From: Gymnorhina tibicen
Lineage: Eukaryota; Chordata; Aves; Passeriformes; Artamidae
Direction of reading: 5' to 3'
Length of the DNA: 64,000 nt
NCBI GenBank assembly: GCA_013399875.1
Contig: VXAZ01008129.1
Span: 157,170-221,169 of the forward strand
The notes beneath the pieces are model-generated. The model was not told where the DNA came from, ran no database searches, and worked only from the letters and a program-made list of their open reading frames with translations. This document shows, piece by piece, positions 24,601 to 36,456 of this stretch. The translations under genes and the position numbers were made by a program. The first letter of the stretch is position 1. The number at the start of each line of letters is the position of its first letter.

Positions 24601-27600
24601 AACATACAGTAGAAATGCATCAAAAAGTCGGTGAGGTGATGATTCCCAATGTGTCTGTGGGTGAGGAAACTGGAAAATGGGGTCAGATGCATTTCATGTC
24701 CTGCTTTTTCTCAAAAAATGTTATTCCCTTAGTTTCTACTGTTGATGACTTTACTGTTAGCCAGTGAATCCATTTTCCCAGCATTTTGCTTTTCACCTTA
24801 AACATAGATTTAATTTTTCAGACCTATCATATGGCTCCTGAACTGAGTTTAAGGGGTTTTTTAATTCATATTTTATTCAACATGATGAGAAATAAAGCTG
24901 ACAATAGGTATAACTGGACAGTTATTAATCCTTGCAAAACAGTAAAAGCTCCACATTTTTGCAACCGTTTTTCACTCACTTGTTATAGCTGACTTCAGAA
25001 TAGTATGGCCACTTGTAGACTTACCTGCAGGGATAGCAAAACATTTACAAAGGTCTTCTGAGTGCAGATACTAATGAATGAAAATAAATTTCTAATACCA
25101 GATTTTTTTGGGCTCTGATTGATTGCTCTTTGCCTTCAAAATCTACTCCCAATTAGAAAACTTGCTGATTTTTCTGCCTATATTCTGCAAGGTCCAGTAG
25201 AATTAAGAACATTTTTTTCCAATATGTCTAATCCATTGCAGATAAATTAGATAACCTTGATTAAAAATCTGTCTAGAATGAAGGTGAAATATTCTGCTCT
25301 TTCAGAGATGGGTCTTGCAGTGTTTCAGAGATTTGAGTGTGCAATAAGGGTAATGTAACTGTTGCTGTGAACTACCCTTTAAACCACATGTGTAGTAGTT
25401 GAATCTATTAGAAAAAAAGAAATATATATATAAAAATAGTCAGAATAGAGAAAGCACAGAGGGTGGAAATGAATGATAGTCATTTTTTCAATAAGCAACA
25501 TAACTTGGTCTCTGGCCTTGCCATCATGGGCCTTGCAGCTATCAGATATAGAGAGGCGTTTGTGAAGTGCTTAGATAACTTCTTGGGAAAAAAAAAAATT
25601 GTTGTCTGCAGTCGTAAAATAAATTAACTAATGAACACCAGTCAAGACAGTTTTGAAGTTGTGGGATGTCAAAAAGATACGGTTTGGGGAAGCACTGCTC
25701 TGAAAGTCTTTAATTATTGATATTTGTATTTATTTGAATATTAGTATTTTCTTCATTCACTCTGACTACTGCAAGAAGTGTGGTGCTGGGTTTGGATGTA
25801 CCTTATGCTACTGCTCTTGTCCTCTGAACTGATATCAGTGTACTGAGCCTATATCTGGGCTGAGAATAAGTGTCTGAATTATTGCCACAAATGTTTCCTG
25901 CTCTTTTTTGATGGGAATATGAGATGTTTTTGGGTTTTTGTTTCCTGACACTGTTCATTGTAAATGGTACAGTTTAAATTCTTCAGACAGAAAAACTACT
26001 TTTCTCTTCTTACATGGACAGACTGAAACTGAGAGAACCTGAGCAACTCATCTTATATCTTCTGTAATACCATCCTGTTGTGGGACCCTACTGATAACTT
26101 GTGTGTGTTGATGTGCATTTGATCTTTCTGTTGCTTTGTTCTTCTCTTGTTCTGCACTTTTGAACGATGTAATTATTTTGGTGCTTCAGCAGGGTGCCTC
26201 CATTGGGAAAGTGAGAAATAAAGAAGGAAGAAGAAAATATTCTCCACAGACTTCTGAGAGGGAGAGGGCGAATGGTTGGCTGGATGTTGCAGCTGATTGT
26301 TGTCAAAAAGTCTTTGCTGGAGTTAATGAAAAGGAAAACAGCAAAGAGAAGCAGTGTAGACTGATGGCTCTCAATGTCTTTTGGATTTCTGTGTTTCAGA
26401 TACAGAAAAAAATCTTCTATTACACAATAAAACAGGCTCTGGACCAAAGTCTTTTTATTCTTGCAGAGAAGTAGTAAAGGGCATTTTAAAAACAGGCACC
26501 AAAAGGGATTGTGCTGCTGTTCAATAGTATGAATATAGAAGCTAGAAGATAAATATTTCTCTGAAAATGACACTTCTGATGTTTCAAATGTTTTGATAAT
26601 TTTGTATAGGAAGAATAGCTATTCATTTTGTGCAGCTTTTATTCCTGTAATGTGAGCATGTGTCTTATTTGATCTCTATTTTTATATATTAGCTGCAAAA
26701 ATCCGTTGGAATTTTCTCAGCTCCACAATTGAGGAACAAAGCAGAGCAGAGCTACTTATTTCTTGTAGTATTTACGTGCTTCACATATCATAACCTGCAC
26801 AGCATTTTTTTCTGCCAGTTCCAGTGGTTATGTCCTAGGAATCATAATGGTGGTGCCTCACTGGAAATATAAAACAATTAGGGTTTCTTCCAAAGAAGTC
26901 TGTGGAGGCAGATCAGAGCTGTACCTGCAGGTATGGTCCATGGCATAATTTTGATAAATAGTATCTTAGTTTTCAGGTAGAAATTTTTGGAGAGCTTTAA
27001 ATAAAGCTGTGCTGCTTACTCAGGAAGCAATAATGATTTCTTGAATAAAAGCATTAAGGAACAGACTTGGCCCTACCAAAAGTGGTGATTTGGAAGGCAA
27101 TGAGAGAATAAAGGAAGAAAACACCAAAAGTTTCCTTTCTTTAAAGTTCTCTTTACACAATGGGAAAACTTCCATAACCAAACAGACCCAAACCATGTCA
27201 GTGTTTATGAGGGAGGGGGGATGGCGACAGAATAAATCTCTAGTTTTTTATATGTCAGAAATGAACTTGAAATGTAAGCAAAGATAACTAGAGAGTGAGA
27301 GGCCTTCCGTCTTCGAGGAAGTTTTCCATTTGGGCAGTTTCAGCCCTACTTTCAGTTTAATACATATGGGGAGTTGCTTGGAGACATGAATTCAACATTG
27401 CAGACAGTAACTATCTGGATGCAGTTATTTTCATTCTCTCTTACTTCCTCTAGACCAGCTGAATTGGGTTTAGGGAGTAACTTCTTGGCAAAGTGGCAAA
27501 ATATGAATAATTGTGTCTGTTCCTACCCAGATGTAGCAAAGATGCCACAGCATTCCAGGACTGGATGAACTTGATTTAATTCAAACTGTATTTCTCAGAA

Positions 27601-30600
27601 TAATGATTAAAAGGCCTGTCAAACAGCACTTTTAATGTATTTGTCAAAATAAGGCTGTGAGGCCAAGATAACTCCCCCATTTCCTGCCGGAATTAAAATA
27701 GGTGAGACAGAACCTTCTGAAGAAGTCTGGTGGTGCCTGGTATTGTGCAGCTTCTCCAGCCCAGCACTAGAGCTGCAGTTTCTTCTGAATTTAACTAGTT
27801 GGAGTTCAAACAGCCTTCAGCTGAATTTTTAAAGGAGTTGTCTTGTAAAGAGGAGCAGCATCCTGATGGATCTCTACTACCCATGTGAAAAAAAGTGATT
27901 TTCCCAAAAACCTTTACGGTTTTAACAGTGGCATTTACAGTCTTGCTAGAATTAAGTAAAATTATATTTGGACTAAATAGATTATAAGATATAAACACCC
28001 ACCCACACACCTCAAACTAAACAAACAAACAACAACAAAGATGAGAATCCCTTTCAGGCCATGATTTTCAAAGAAATAACATCACTTCCCAGGACACTGA
28101 ATTGAGAATGGTTTTGCAGCTTCCTCTAAATATATGCCCAAAGCCCACGTGACTCTTAAGTGTTGACTAAATTCACTATTAAAACACCAGACCTTCTTGG
28201 TAGAAAACAAGAAGTATCTTATTTAACAGGAGAAGCATGTGGAACAGGGAGTCAATAAAGAACCCTTTATGCCACAGAAAATGCAGGCACATATTACACA
28301 TGTGCTGTGAAGACGCAAAATGTCTGATTCTGGAAATACAGAAGGAAAATTAAAGCTAATATATGTAAAATCAAGACTAGAGTTCGTTTCAGAGCGAGGC
28401 CAGTAGAGAAGTACTAGAGAAGACAAAGTCTTACTGGAGTACAACAGCTAAATTTCAGATAGTGTTTGGAAATCAGAACATGAAATCATAATATCCAGTC
28501 TAATGAAGAACTTGCAAGCTTTGATACTTGAGACTCAAGCTGTTTCTTCAAGCCTGTTTGTTTTCTGGAAAGCCTTGGCTTACTGGAGATTTGTTTTCCA
28601 CCTTTGTTTTCTGATGGTGGCCTCTGCTTAGACCACATTTGGGTTTTTGACTCAGGTTGGCCTGAAGTACTTTAGGCAAATATTCAAAAATACTACTAAC
28701 TCTCTGCTATATTGCAGTGGCCATAGTCTTTTGAAAAACGGGGATTTAAAGGTTGACATGCACTTCTTAAAAGTACATATACCTTGCATCTGTTTATAAC
28801 AGATCAGAACTCTAATTTTGCACATATTTAGTAACTGCTAAATGTTTCTGTATTGCATGTATCCATGCATAGGTGCGACCATCACTGTACATTTATGCAC
28901 CTTGGTACATAATGCTGCATTTAGGGGATGCTGTTCTAGCTTTAAAATTACAGTTTCATTGCCTTCAGTGTTTATTTACTGGCAATGTTTATCGAGTGTA
29001 TTGAATTAACTACATTCTTTTATTTGAATAAATTCTGTTTGAATTATTTAAACTGATTTTCATACTGAAAAACCCTGACTAAATACACTGTTATCTGCAG
29101 AGAAATCATGAACTAGAACAATTCCTAAAAAATGACCATAACACCATGTTTTACCCTAAAAATAGTTGTTTTCTGAAAATGACCTTTCAGTCTTTCTAAG
29201 TTTCGGTGAACAATCTATCTCAGAGTTAACTTTTCTGGATATTTCAGTGCTCTTTTTCATGAAACATTTTATTATGTATTGTATAGTCATGGAGGTATAT
29301 TCTTCTGGTAAACATACAGAATTATGATGTTTGTAAAACCTATATATTATCTTAGAATTGTATCAGAAACAGACATAATGTGCTTGTGGGACCTTGTGCA
29401 TGCAAATTTTGGCACTGGGAGTATAACTATACATGCAGATGAGTGTATACATATTGCTGAAATGCAGCTGGGAAGAAATGAACCTTCCTTCCTGAAAGCT
29501 TGGGCTTCAGACAGATAAGTTGGGCACTAAAGCTTCCATGGGAGGGATGGGTTTCTATTTCATTACCATTTCGAACTTTTTTTTTTTGTAATTTATTTTA
29601 AGACTGTACTTTTGCTTTAGTTTTCTTATTTTTACTCTTAAACTACTCCTGTGTCTGATTTTGGTAGCACGAAGAATTGTTAGTAAAAATGAAGAATATA
29701 TTAATAGGGTATCTACAACCTTATTTAGTGGAGAGGACAGTCTTCTGTGTCAGAAAGCCCCATTCTAAAAATCTTTATGTATCACATTCTGAAATGAGCC
29801 AAGTCCTTATCATAATTGGGTGGAAGTGTGAATGTGTTTCAGGAATTTGGATAATTATCTCTTTCAGAGTTTCACAATGAATATTTTAAATTGGGAAAAA
29901 ATTAAAAGTCTCTTTGGTCAAATTAAACCTCGATTTGCTGGGCTGGTAGACCTGAAATTGCCCGAGTGTGTCTCACTAAGCTGCTCTTGTCAGAGAAGTC
30001 AATTTTCCTCCCCACCGGTGTTCCAACAATCTTCCTATGCATCTGCTTCTTGTGACTATTTTTGACAGATGGGGATAGAAATGCCATTTTCTCCTGCATA
30101 ATGTGATGTGCAGTATTGCACACAGACCTTTAAATTGTCTGTAAAGATTTATCTCTGAACACTGCAGTAAAATATCATCTTATTTACAATTAAATGAAAA
30201 ACTCTATTTGTCAGACTCTCACAGACAAGTATTTTAAATGTCAAAAATCATCTGTTTGCTTCAGATTCAGCAGTTATTTGATTTAGTATCTCAGTGTTTG
30301 CAGGGGGCACAGGGGACACAGATGATAACATGAAAAAATGAAGCAATGGTCAAGTCCTGGAAGGTGCTAAGAACTTCCCTTAGAAACCAGACGAATGGAT
30401 GGCACTTAGAGGCAAACTTTTAAAATAGAACTGAATCTAAAATAAATTTAAAAATTCCAAACCAAAACAATAAAAAACAGCCCTTCAAAGCCAATGTTTT
30501 ATGACACTTTTTGGAAATCATTCTTTTGTTCTCTGTTAAGTTACATATTGTAACAGAGGTAATTAGCAGGACCTTATGTATTCTAGCATGCGATGGCATA

Positions 30601-30748
30601 TAATAATCTTAGCAGTCATGAATTGAGTAAGTAAGTGAGAAATCCCATTAAAATAGTGCTTTTCTGAGCTATTGGGTGGAAAACTGAGTTGTGCTCTTTG
30701 TTCCCCAACACAAACATAAAATTCACCATTGTGGCTGCAAATGTGTAA
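18646..30748. other. Long unique AT-rich stretch, no gene recognised
   Basis: About 12 kb with no recognisable transposon and no coding homology. It contains a T-rich patch at 20646-20713, TA tracts near 23692-23706 and 25420, a two-unit repeat of aaggataat at 23441-23458, an A11 run at 25588-25598 and a T11 run at 29577-29587. A candidate but unconvincing exon-like block lies at 22899-23064. The longest open frame (26088-26573, minus, 161 codons) resembles nothing I know and overlaps a plus-strand frame. The absence of lineage-specific repeats over such a distance is normal in birds, whose repeat density is low. Confidence 0.55.
20646..20713 (+). repeat. T-rich low-complexity tract
   Basis: A T12 run at 20646-20657 is followed after a short A-rich spacer by a C/T tract dominated by T up to about 20713. 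It is low complexity and has no recognisable parent element. Confidence 0.8.
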
Positions 30749-30768
30749 TTTTTTTTTTTTTTTTTTTT
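30749..30768 (+). repeat. Poly-T run, 20 bases
   Basis: Twenty uninterrupted T bases followed by ccgg. Read on the minus strand this is a poly-A tail, and a minus-strand AATAAA (plus-strand tttatt near 30811) lies roughly 45 bases before it. That could mark the 3' end of a retrocopied RNA, but the sequence upstream on the minus strand matches no gene I recognise. Confidence 0.9.
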
Positions 30769-31392
30769 CCGGAATAGCAGGACTTGAGCTTTTGGGCCTT
30801 GCTTTCCATATTTTTATTGATTTGAAAATGAAGAAAAATAATTCTGCAATTAAAGTTACGTGGACTGGTGAGGAGACTGATTCAAAGTACAAGCAGAATA
30901 AAGAAGATTTTTGAAATTAGCTGATCAGATACAAGCTAAGAATATATTTTCATAACATTTCTACACTGAGATTAGGTTTTCCCAGCTGTGGATTTTGTAG
31001 CTTTTAAAGTGATGCTCTGTTTAGCTTGAAACATACAGTACAGTAGCTCTTCAATCTGCTTTTATTCATTAAAGCTTTGTTACCTGGTAAGGATTCCAGG
31101 AAAGTCTTGGTAGTAGACTTGGGTATGTGAAAGTAAATAACATAATTAGCTTTAGAAGAGCATAATAAGAACATTATGGATTAGGCATTATTGAGGTGAT
31201 AGCAGTCAACAGATGATAATTATATACCTGGAAAAAAATGTCCACTTTTAAAGGAGCTTGCACGTGGTTTTGCTTAGTTCACACTGCTGTACACCTGTCT
31301 CTTCTACGCGGGAGTAGTCAGCAAAGTCCCTCCTGAGGGCAGGTGCACCAATGCAAAGAACTCTAGTGTGTTGTCTCAGTAAAAGTGTGTGA
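30769..31392. other. Unique DNA, no gene recognised
   Basis: AT-rich sequence between the T20 run and the large TA microsatellite. Nothing further can be supported. Confidence 0.5.
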
Positions 31393-31454
31393 CTATATAT
31401 ATATATATATATATATATATGTGGATATATATGTATATATATATATATATATAC
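31393..31454. repeat. Large (TA)n microsatellite
   Basis: About 62 bases of alternating TA in two blocks, split by tgtgga and a few TG steps. It is the longest dinucleotide array in the window. Such arrays are self-complementary, can extrude cruciforms and are usually polymorphic in length. Confidence 0.95.
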
Positions 31455-31948
31455 ATGCACCTTGTTGTAACAACTTGTTAAATGAAGGTGCAGGGTTTGT
31501 TGACTATCTCTGACCTTGCAGAGTATGTAGCAACAAAAATGGGGCAAAGGGAGTTTAGGAGAAAGCTGTGACATTATTTCCCACTTGGTCCCTCTTTTCC
31601 TGGCCGTTCCTACTTCTCTGACTAGGAAATACTTTTTCAAGCCTCTGCAGAGATGTGGGATTCAAGTGGTCTGCATATCAAGGTGGTTTGCAAGTGCAAC
31701 AGAACCCCTGTTTTGATTACTTATGTCAAAATAAGTGATTGCCAGAACGCTAGGAAATAGGTAACTGGGGAGTCATGCCTGTGTGCCAAGCTTTCTTGAA
31801 AAGCAGATTTGGGAATTGTTCGCCCTTGTGTAAATAAACCCTACACTAAAATTGTTCAGACCTTGAAATAGATGAAGTTCAGCACTTTGATTTTTGGGGT
31901 ATGTAAAGGACATATTTAGCTACTTAGAAGGATAACACTAAAAAGTCT

Positions 31949-32004
31949 GGGGGGTTTGTTGGTGGGTGTTTATTGTTAAAAAATAAACAACACACAAACC
32001 CCCC
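31949..32004. repeat. Imperfect 56-bp inverted repeat (hairpin)
   Basis: The left arm begins with G6 then tttgt and ends with gtttatt (31949-31974). The right arm begins aataaac and ends acaaacccccc (finishing at 32004). The arms pair except for a few bases of slippage in the GT/AC-rich middle, and the loop is about 7-8 bases. It could be a hairpin-forming non-coding RNA precursor, a very small inverted-repeat element or a product of local template switching. No target-site duplication is evident. Confidence 0.8.
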
Positions 32005-35000
32005 ACAGCACAGGCACAGCAAAAACCCCATCTAATTTATAGCAGCTAACAAAAGTGATCTGTAACCTAAACCTAACCACCCCACTAGTAACTGAAGGAT
32101 AAGCTTAAGCTAGTCCTGAGCTTGCTGCAGCGCCATGTGGCTGTTAGCAGGAATACTTAGGCATTAAGTGCTTGGCTGGACCTGAGCCAGAATATGCTTA
32201 GCCCATTGTAGAACAGGATTCTAAATTACTGCTGTATGACAAGTGTTTGTGGGGAGAATTGAGAGTTCACTTAGCCATGTGTGTCTCTCTCGGGGAGGCT
32301 ACTTGGGAGCTAAGGAGCAGAGAATGAAAATGATAAAAGGCAAAGTAGGGTAAGATATTGACCCAGGCACTGCCACTGCTGTGGTTTACCAGTTCTCCCA
32401 TGAAATGTTCATGGAGGCATAATGGATCTGATGGCAAGCATGATATGATTTTTATTGCAGGCCTGATGAAACCCTTTCATGTCTTATTACATAACCTAGA
32501 GTCTACCATTTGTGTGACTATTCAGAGATATTCAAGATAACATGAATGAGGATATGAACTCTTGTAGAAAATCAGAATATTACCAGCTAATGCGTGTGCC
32601 TAGCTGAGAGATGATGTTGTGTCGAGTGAAGCTCTGAGCTAGAGTTTCCATGGATTTGCAATTATGGCTTGTTTTAGGATAACTTCTAAATAGTAAAAAT
32701 TTTATAGGAAAATGGTCTGCAGTAATCCATGTAGCTAATTTACTAACATCAAGACTTGATAAAAATAATGAAATAAAATAAATCCTAGAGACTAGAATCT
32801 AAAAATTTAGCTAGGAAGAACATTTAATATGTCTGACTGAGAGTCTGAGGTCAAAATCTGCAACAATAAATAATGACAAGTCCATCTTTTTCCCCTAATA
32901 ATGGCAATGTATTTTTTCTACTTTATTTTATGCACAGTAAGCTGCAAATAGCTTTGCAAAAATGATAAGCAAGCCAAGCATACAAAGTCTATGAAATACT
33001 TAATTTCCTTAGAAAAGTGAAACTGCAGCATCATGCCAGGACATGGATTCGGTTGTAAAATTGTATTTTAAAAAATGCTATTCTGTCTGAGAAACAAAAT
33101 GATCATAACTCTGTCCAACTTGTATAAACAAGCACTAAATCCTACTGAATTTTTGAAACTTACTACTGATTTTTTGCACAGGTAAAGTGAGGATAATAAA
33201 AATGTCATGTTGCTGCTGCTGGAAAGGTTTTTATACAATATTTTTTTCTTTTGCTGATTGAAAGGCAGGCCATCTGCCACAAAGTGTTCTGCATTTGTCT
33301 TTAGCGTGCCACTTGCAACTTTAAGTGAGACTTTTAACTGAGATTCCGTCTGTCCCATCTTCTCACATACTGGATTTCTTTAAAAGGAAATAGGATTTTT
33401 TAATACTTTTTTTTCTTATGATGCTGACTGACTTTTTCAGAAGAATCCTTAGTTGCTCAAAATGGTTGCAGTTACATATTGGCAGATTATATTCAGCATG
33501 GGCTATGGACTTTTTTTATCAGAGAAGGTATCTTGATCAGATGCTATGCTGGAGATACAGCATTGAAAGAGACATTAGAAAAGTGCCTCAAAATTATATA
33601 ATCCCCTCTGGTGCTGGGTTTTACATTCATGACTGTGAATTAGCTGAAGATATGTAGATTGAAAGTACATTTTTATAGGCAGGGAGATTAATTTTTAATT
33701 GAAGAAGTGTATCCTTATTTTGGTGCTTGAAATGCAACTACAACTCCCATTTCTAAACCTCATGTTCTGATCTGGTCATTTTAGATTTGAGAAATAAGTG
33801 TGTGTACCACACTGTCATGTCTCCATTGCTGATTTGACCTTCACTCTGCCTACATCCCCCAAAGGTACTTTTTTAGTGTGTCAGTGAACAGTGAATATAG
33901 GTTTAAGGTAACTTCTGAATAAAGGGATCAAACTACTCTTACAAATCCACTGCCTTTTTTTTCAGTGGTATGGTTCTGACGGGGAGCCAAGTGTGATAAT
34001 TAGCAGGTTGTTCAGTACTTAGTATGATATTCTGGAATTGTGTGCCTCAATGGGAGCTTTATGAAAGGAAAGTGTGAGAAATGCCAGGGTGCAGTTTGCA
34101 GAAAGGAAATCTTGATTGTTTTGAAGTTGATGGAAATGGAATGGTGGATTTTAGAGACCAGACTCCCTTATTTCCGGATTGTTTTCAAATTTGTTGAATT
34201 GACAGTCCAGCTCTGGCAATGTTCTTGCTGCCCTAAAATATTAACAGTGGCAGCCACACCAAAATTTCATAGTGGGAAAGCACAATACTGATGTAAGTGT
34301 GAGAAAGTTTTCAAGAACGTTGTGTGGAGATGGAATTACTGCAGAGACTGAAGCAGGCACTGTGACACAGGAACAAACTGTTGGTAATGAGTGGGAGTTT
34401 AAGTAAAGCACTGAGTGTCTAGATCATAAAATATAAATCTCACTCTATTTTCTTATCTCTGGCTGTTATTGCTTACAAATGTAATGAGGTTGGTTGAACA
34501 TTAACTTTCTGTGGAGGGTTCATAAAATAAACCAGAAGAAAGTATTATTAGATGGGGGAATTTTATTCAGTGTGTTAGATTGAATTAGAGTGTAACTTTT
34601 TGCAGTCTGATTAGTATTTTAAACATGCCTGGGAATTAAGAAGAAGAAAGTAGTTGTAACACTAAAAAAGGCTCTAAAGCAGCTTTTTAGAGAACGCTTT
34701 GACCTTGAAAAAGATAAAACGAGTACAAGTGTAAAATAGAAAGAAAATGATCCTGCTATTTATTAGCACAAAATTCTATAGCATAGTTGTGCTCACAAAG
34801 TAGGAAAACAAAAGAGTAAAGAAAAGGGTAGATAAAAGGCCAACATTCATAGTAGTTAGACACTTAGACTTATTAGTAAGAAATCATGGTCTAATTAATT
34901 GCAACACGGTTAAGTTTTATTTTGAATCTGTTCTAAGCTACCATAAAAATTAAAGGTTTTAAGGGCCTGGAGTAACTGACATTTGGAATTTTTTTATTAA

Positions 35001-36403
35001 ATATTTCTAAATGCTTCTGAAGTTAATGTTTCAGATATTCCAATTTAGCATCTTGTTTCCTATGTAGTATATCACAGAAAGACATTTCAGTGGCATTACT
35101 GCAAAGAATGCAAGATTGCAAAATGAGGAACAGCTCATTGCTGCCCTAAACAAAAAGGAACCTGTCACAGACTGAAATTTGTTGTTACAAAGGAGATCTC
35201 TTCTATGCCTCTCTCTTGAGCAGTCAGAATGTGTGCAAGAGTGCATATATTGATTTCATATAGTTTCAAATAGGGAGAGTCCCTCAGGCTACAATATTGA
35301 TTGAAGTGAATATAATGATTTGACTGTCAACATGAAATGAATATGTATTTATAGCTTACATTTGCTATTTTAAGTTTGGTTTCAAAGAACAAAAAAAAGA
35401 GTTGTGGTTTATGAATTACCATTTTCCTTAATAAGCTTGGTTTAATTGGGAAATAAATGCTTGGAACGAGCATCCAGTGTAAGTCCCATGACAAAGGCAA
35501 CATTTAATCTTTTATTAGGTTTTTTGTTGTTTTTTCTTTCAGTTTCCCCCATATGTACTTCTACAAACTTTTAAAGCTATAAATAATTTTTCTTGGTTTT
35601 TTGGTAAAAATTTGTTGAATTTGCACTGCTTTAGCCACGGGTGAGAAATAAAAAAAGGCTGTTTAGACTGTCTTGCCCATAACCCAATTTTTCAGTTGAT
35701 GTCATCAGCTGAGATATATTTTGTGGTCTTTGTTATGAGTTCTTGTAGTAGAAAGACAAGGTAGTTATTTCTGCAGGGTTTAGCCAACAACTTTCTTCTA
35801 AGTAGGCTTCTATATAGGATTTTTCTCCTTTTTTAGAATAAAATGCTATTTTCCTATGAAAATTTAAAGGACTGATAAGTTCTCAGGAAACATATATCTT
35901 TCATCATCTGTATCATTCTATTAGGAAATATTACTTGAAAATGCTCAAATGTGATGTGCGCAGTGAAGGATGTTTTGCAGAATATCAATTGGGTTTGTGA
36001 AGGTGGAAGGTTTGAATGGTGAGGTCTGTGTTTCGCAGGTTGATTGCAGTAGTCCTTACACCATATTTTCAAATTATCTCAAGTCGAAGCATGGAGTTAC
36101 TCAGCTCTCTCATTTAGATCAAATTACTGACGGTGTCAGGTTTAAAACTTTATTTTGTAGGCAAACTGGTATGTTAAGCCGTGGTGGTGCTTAGCTGGTT
36201 TTGTTTTTCAGGAAACTTTAGACGTAAAATAACATACAAATCTGATAACATCTATGACATGTTTGTTCAAATCAGATGATGCTGATGAGTCCCTTTAAAT
36301 GTATTAAATCAAAAATGTGTATGGCAATTCGTTGCTTCCAGTAATAGGTCTAAAGATTTTTAATACATGCACATAACATCAATACAATGCCCTGGAAAAC
36401 CTG
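32005..36403. other. Unique DNA, no gene recognised
   Basis: A degenerate telomere-like run, aacctaaacctaacc, lies at about 32063-32077. Otherwise this is AT-rich sequence with only short, unrecognised open frames (for example 33068-33358 minus and 34040-34291 plus). No transposon or RNA gene recognised. Confidence 0.55.
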
Positions 36404-36456
36404 TTTTTACCTTAGGTAAAAAAAAGTCTGAATCTAGGGCCACGTTTTTACCTAAG
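36404..36456. repeat. Nested inverted repeats
   Basis: The arms tttttacct and aggtaaaaa at 36404-36422 form a perfect palindrome around one central T. A further copy, tttttacctaag at 36445-36456, is the reverse complement of cttaggtaaaaa at 36411-36422. So one right arm can pair with either of two left-type arms, giving two mutually exclusive hairpins. Confidence 0.8.

Noticed and set aside
26088..26573. 161-codon minus-strand open frame overlapping a 112-codon plus-strand frame
   Set aside because: No motif or family resemblance on either strand, and overlapping opposite frames suggest a stop-poor stretch rather than coding.
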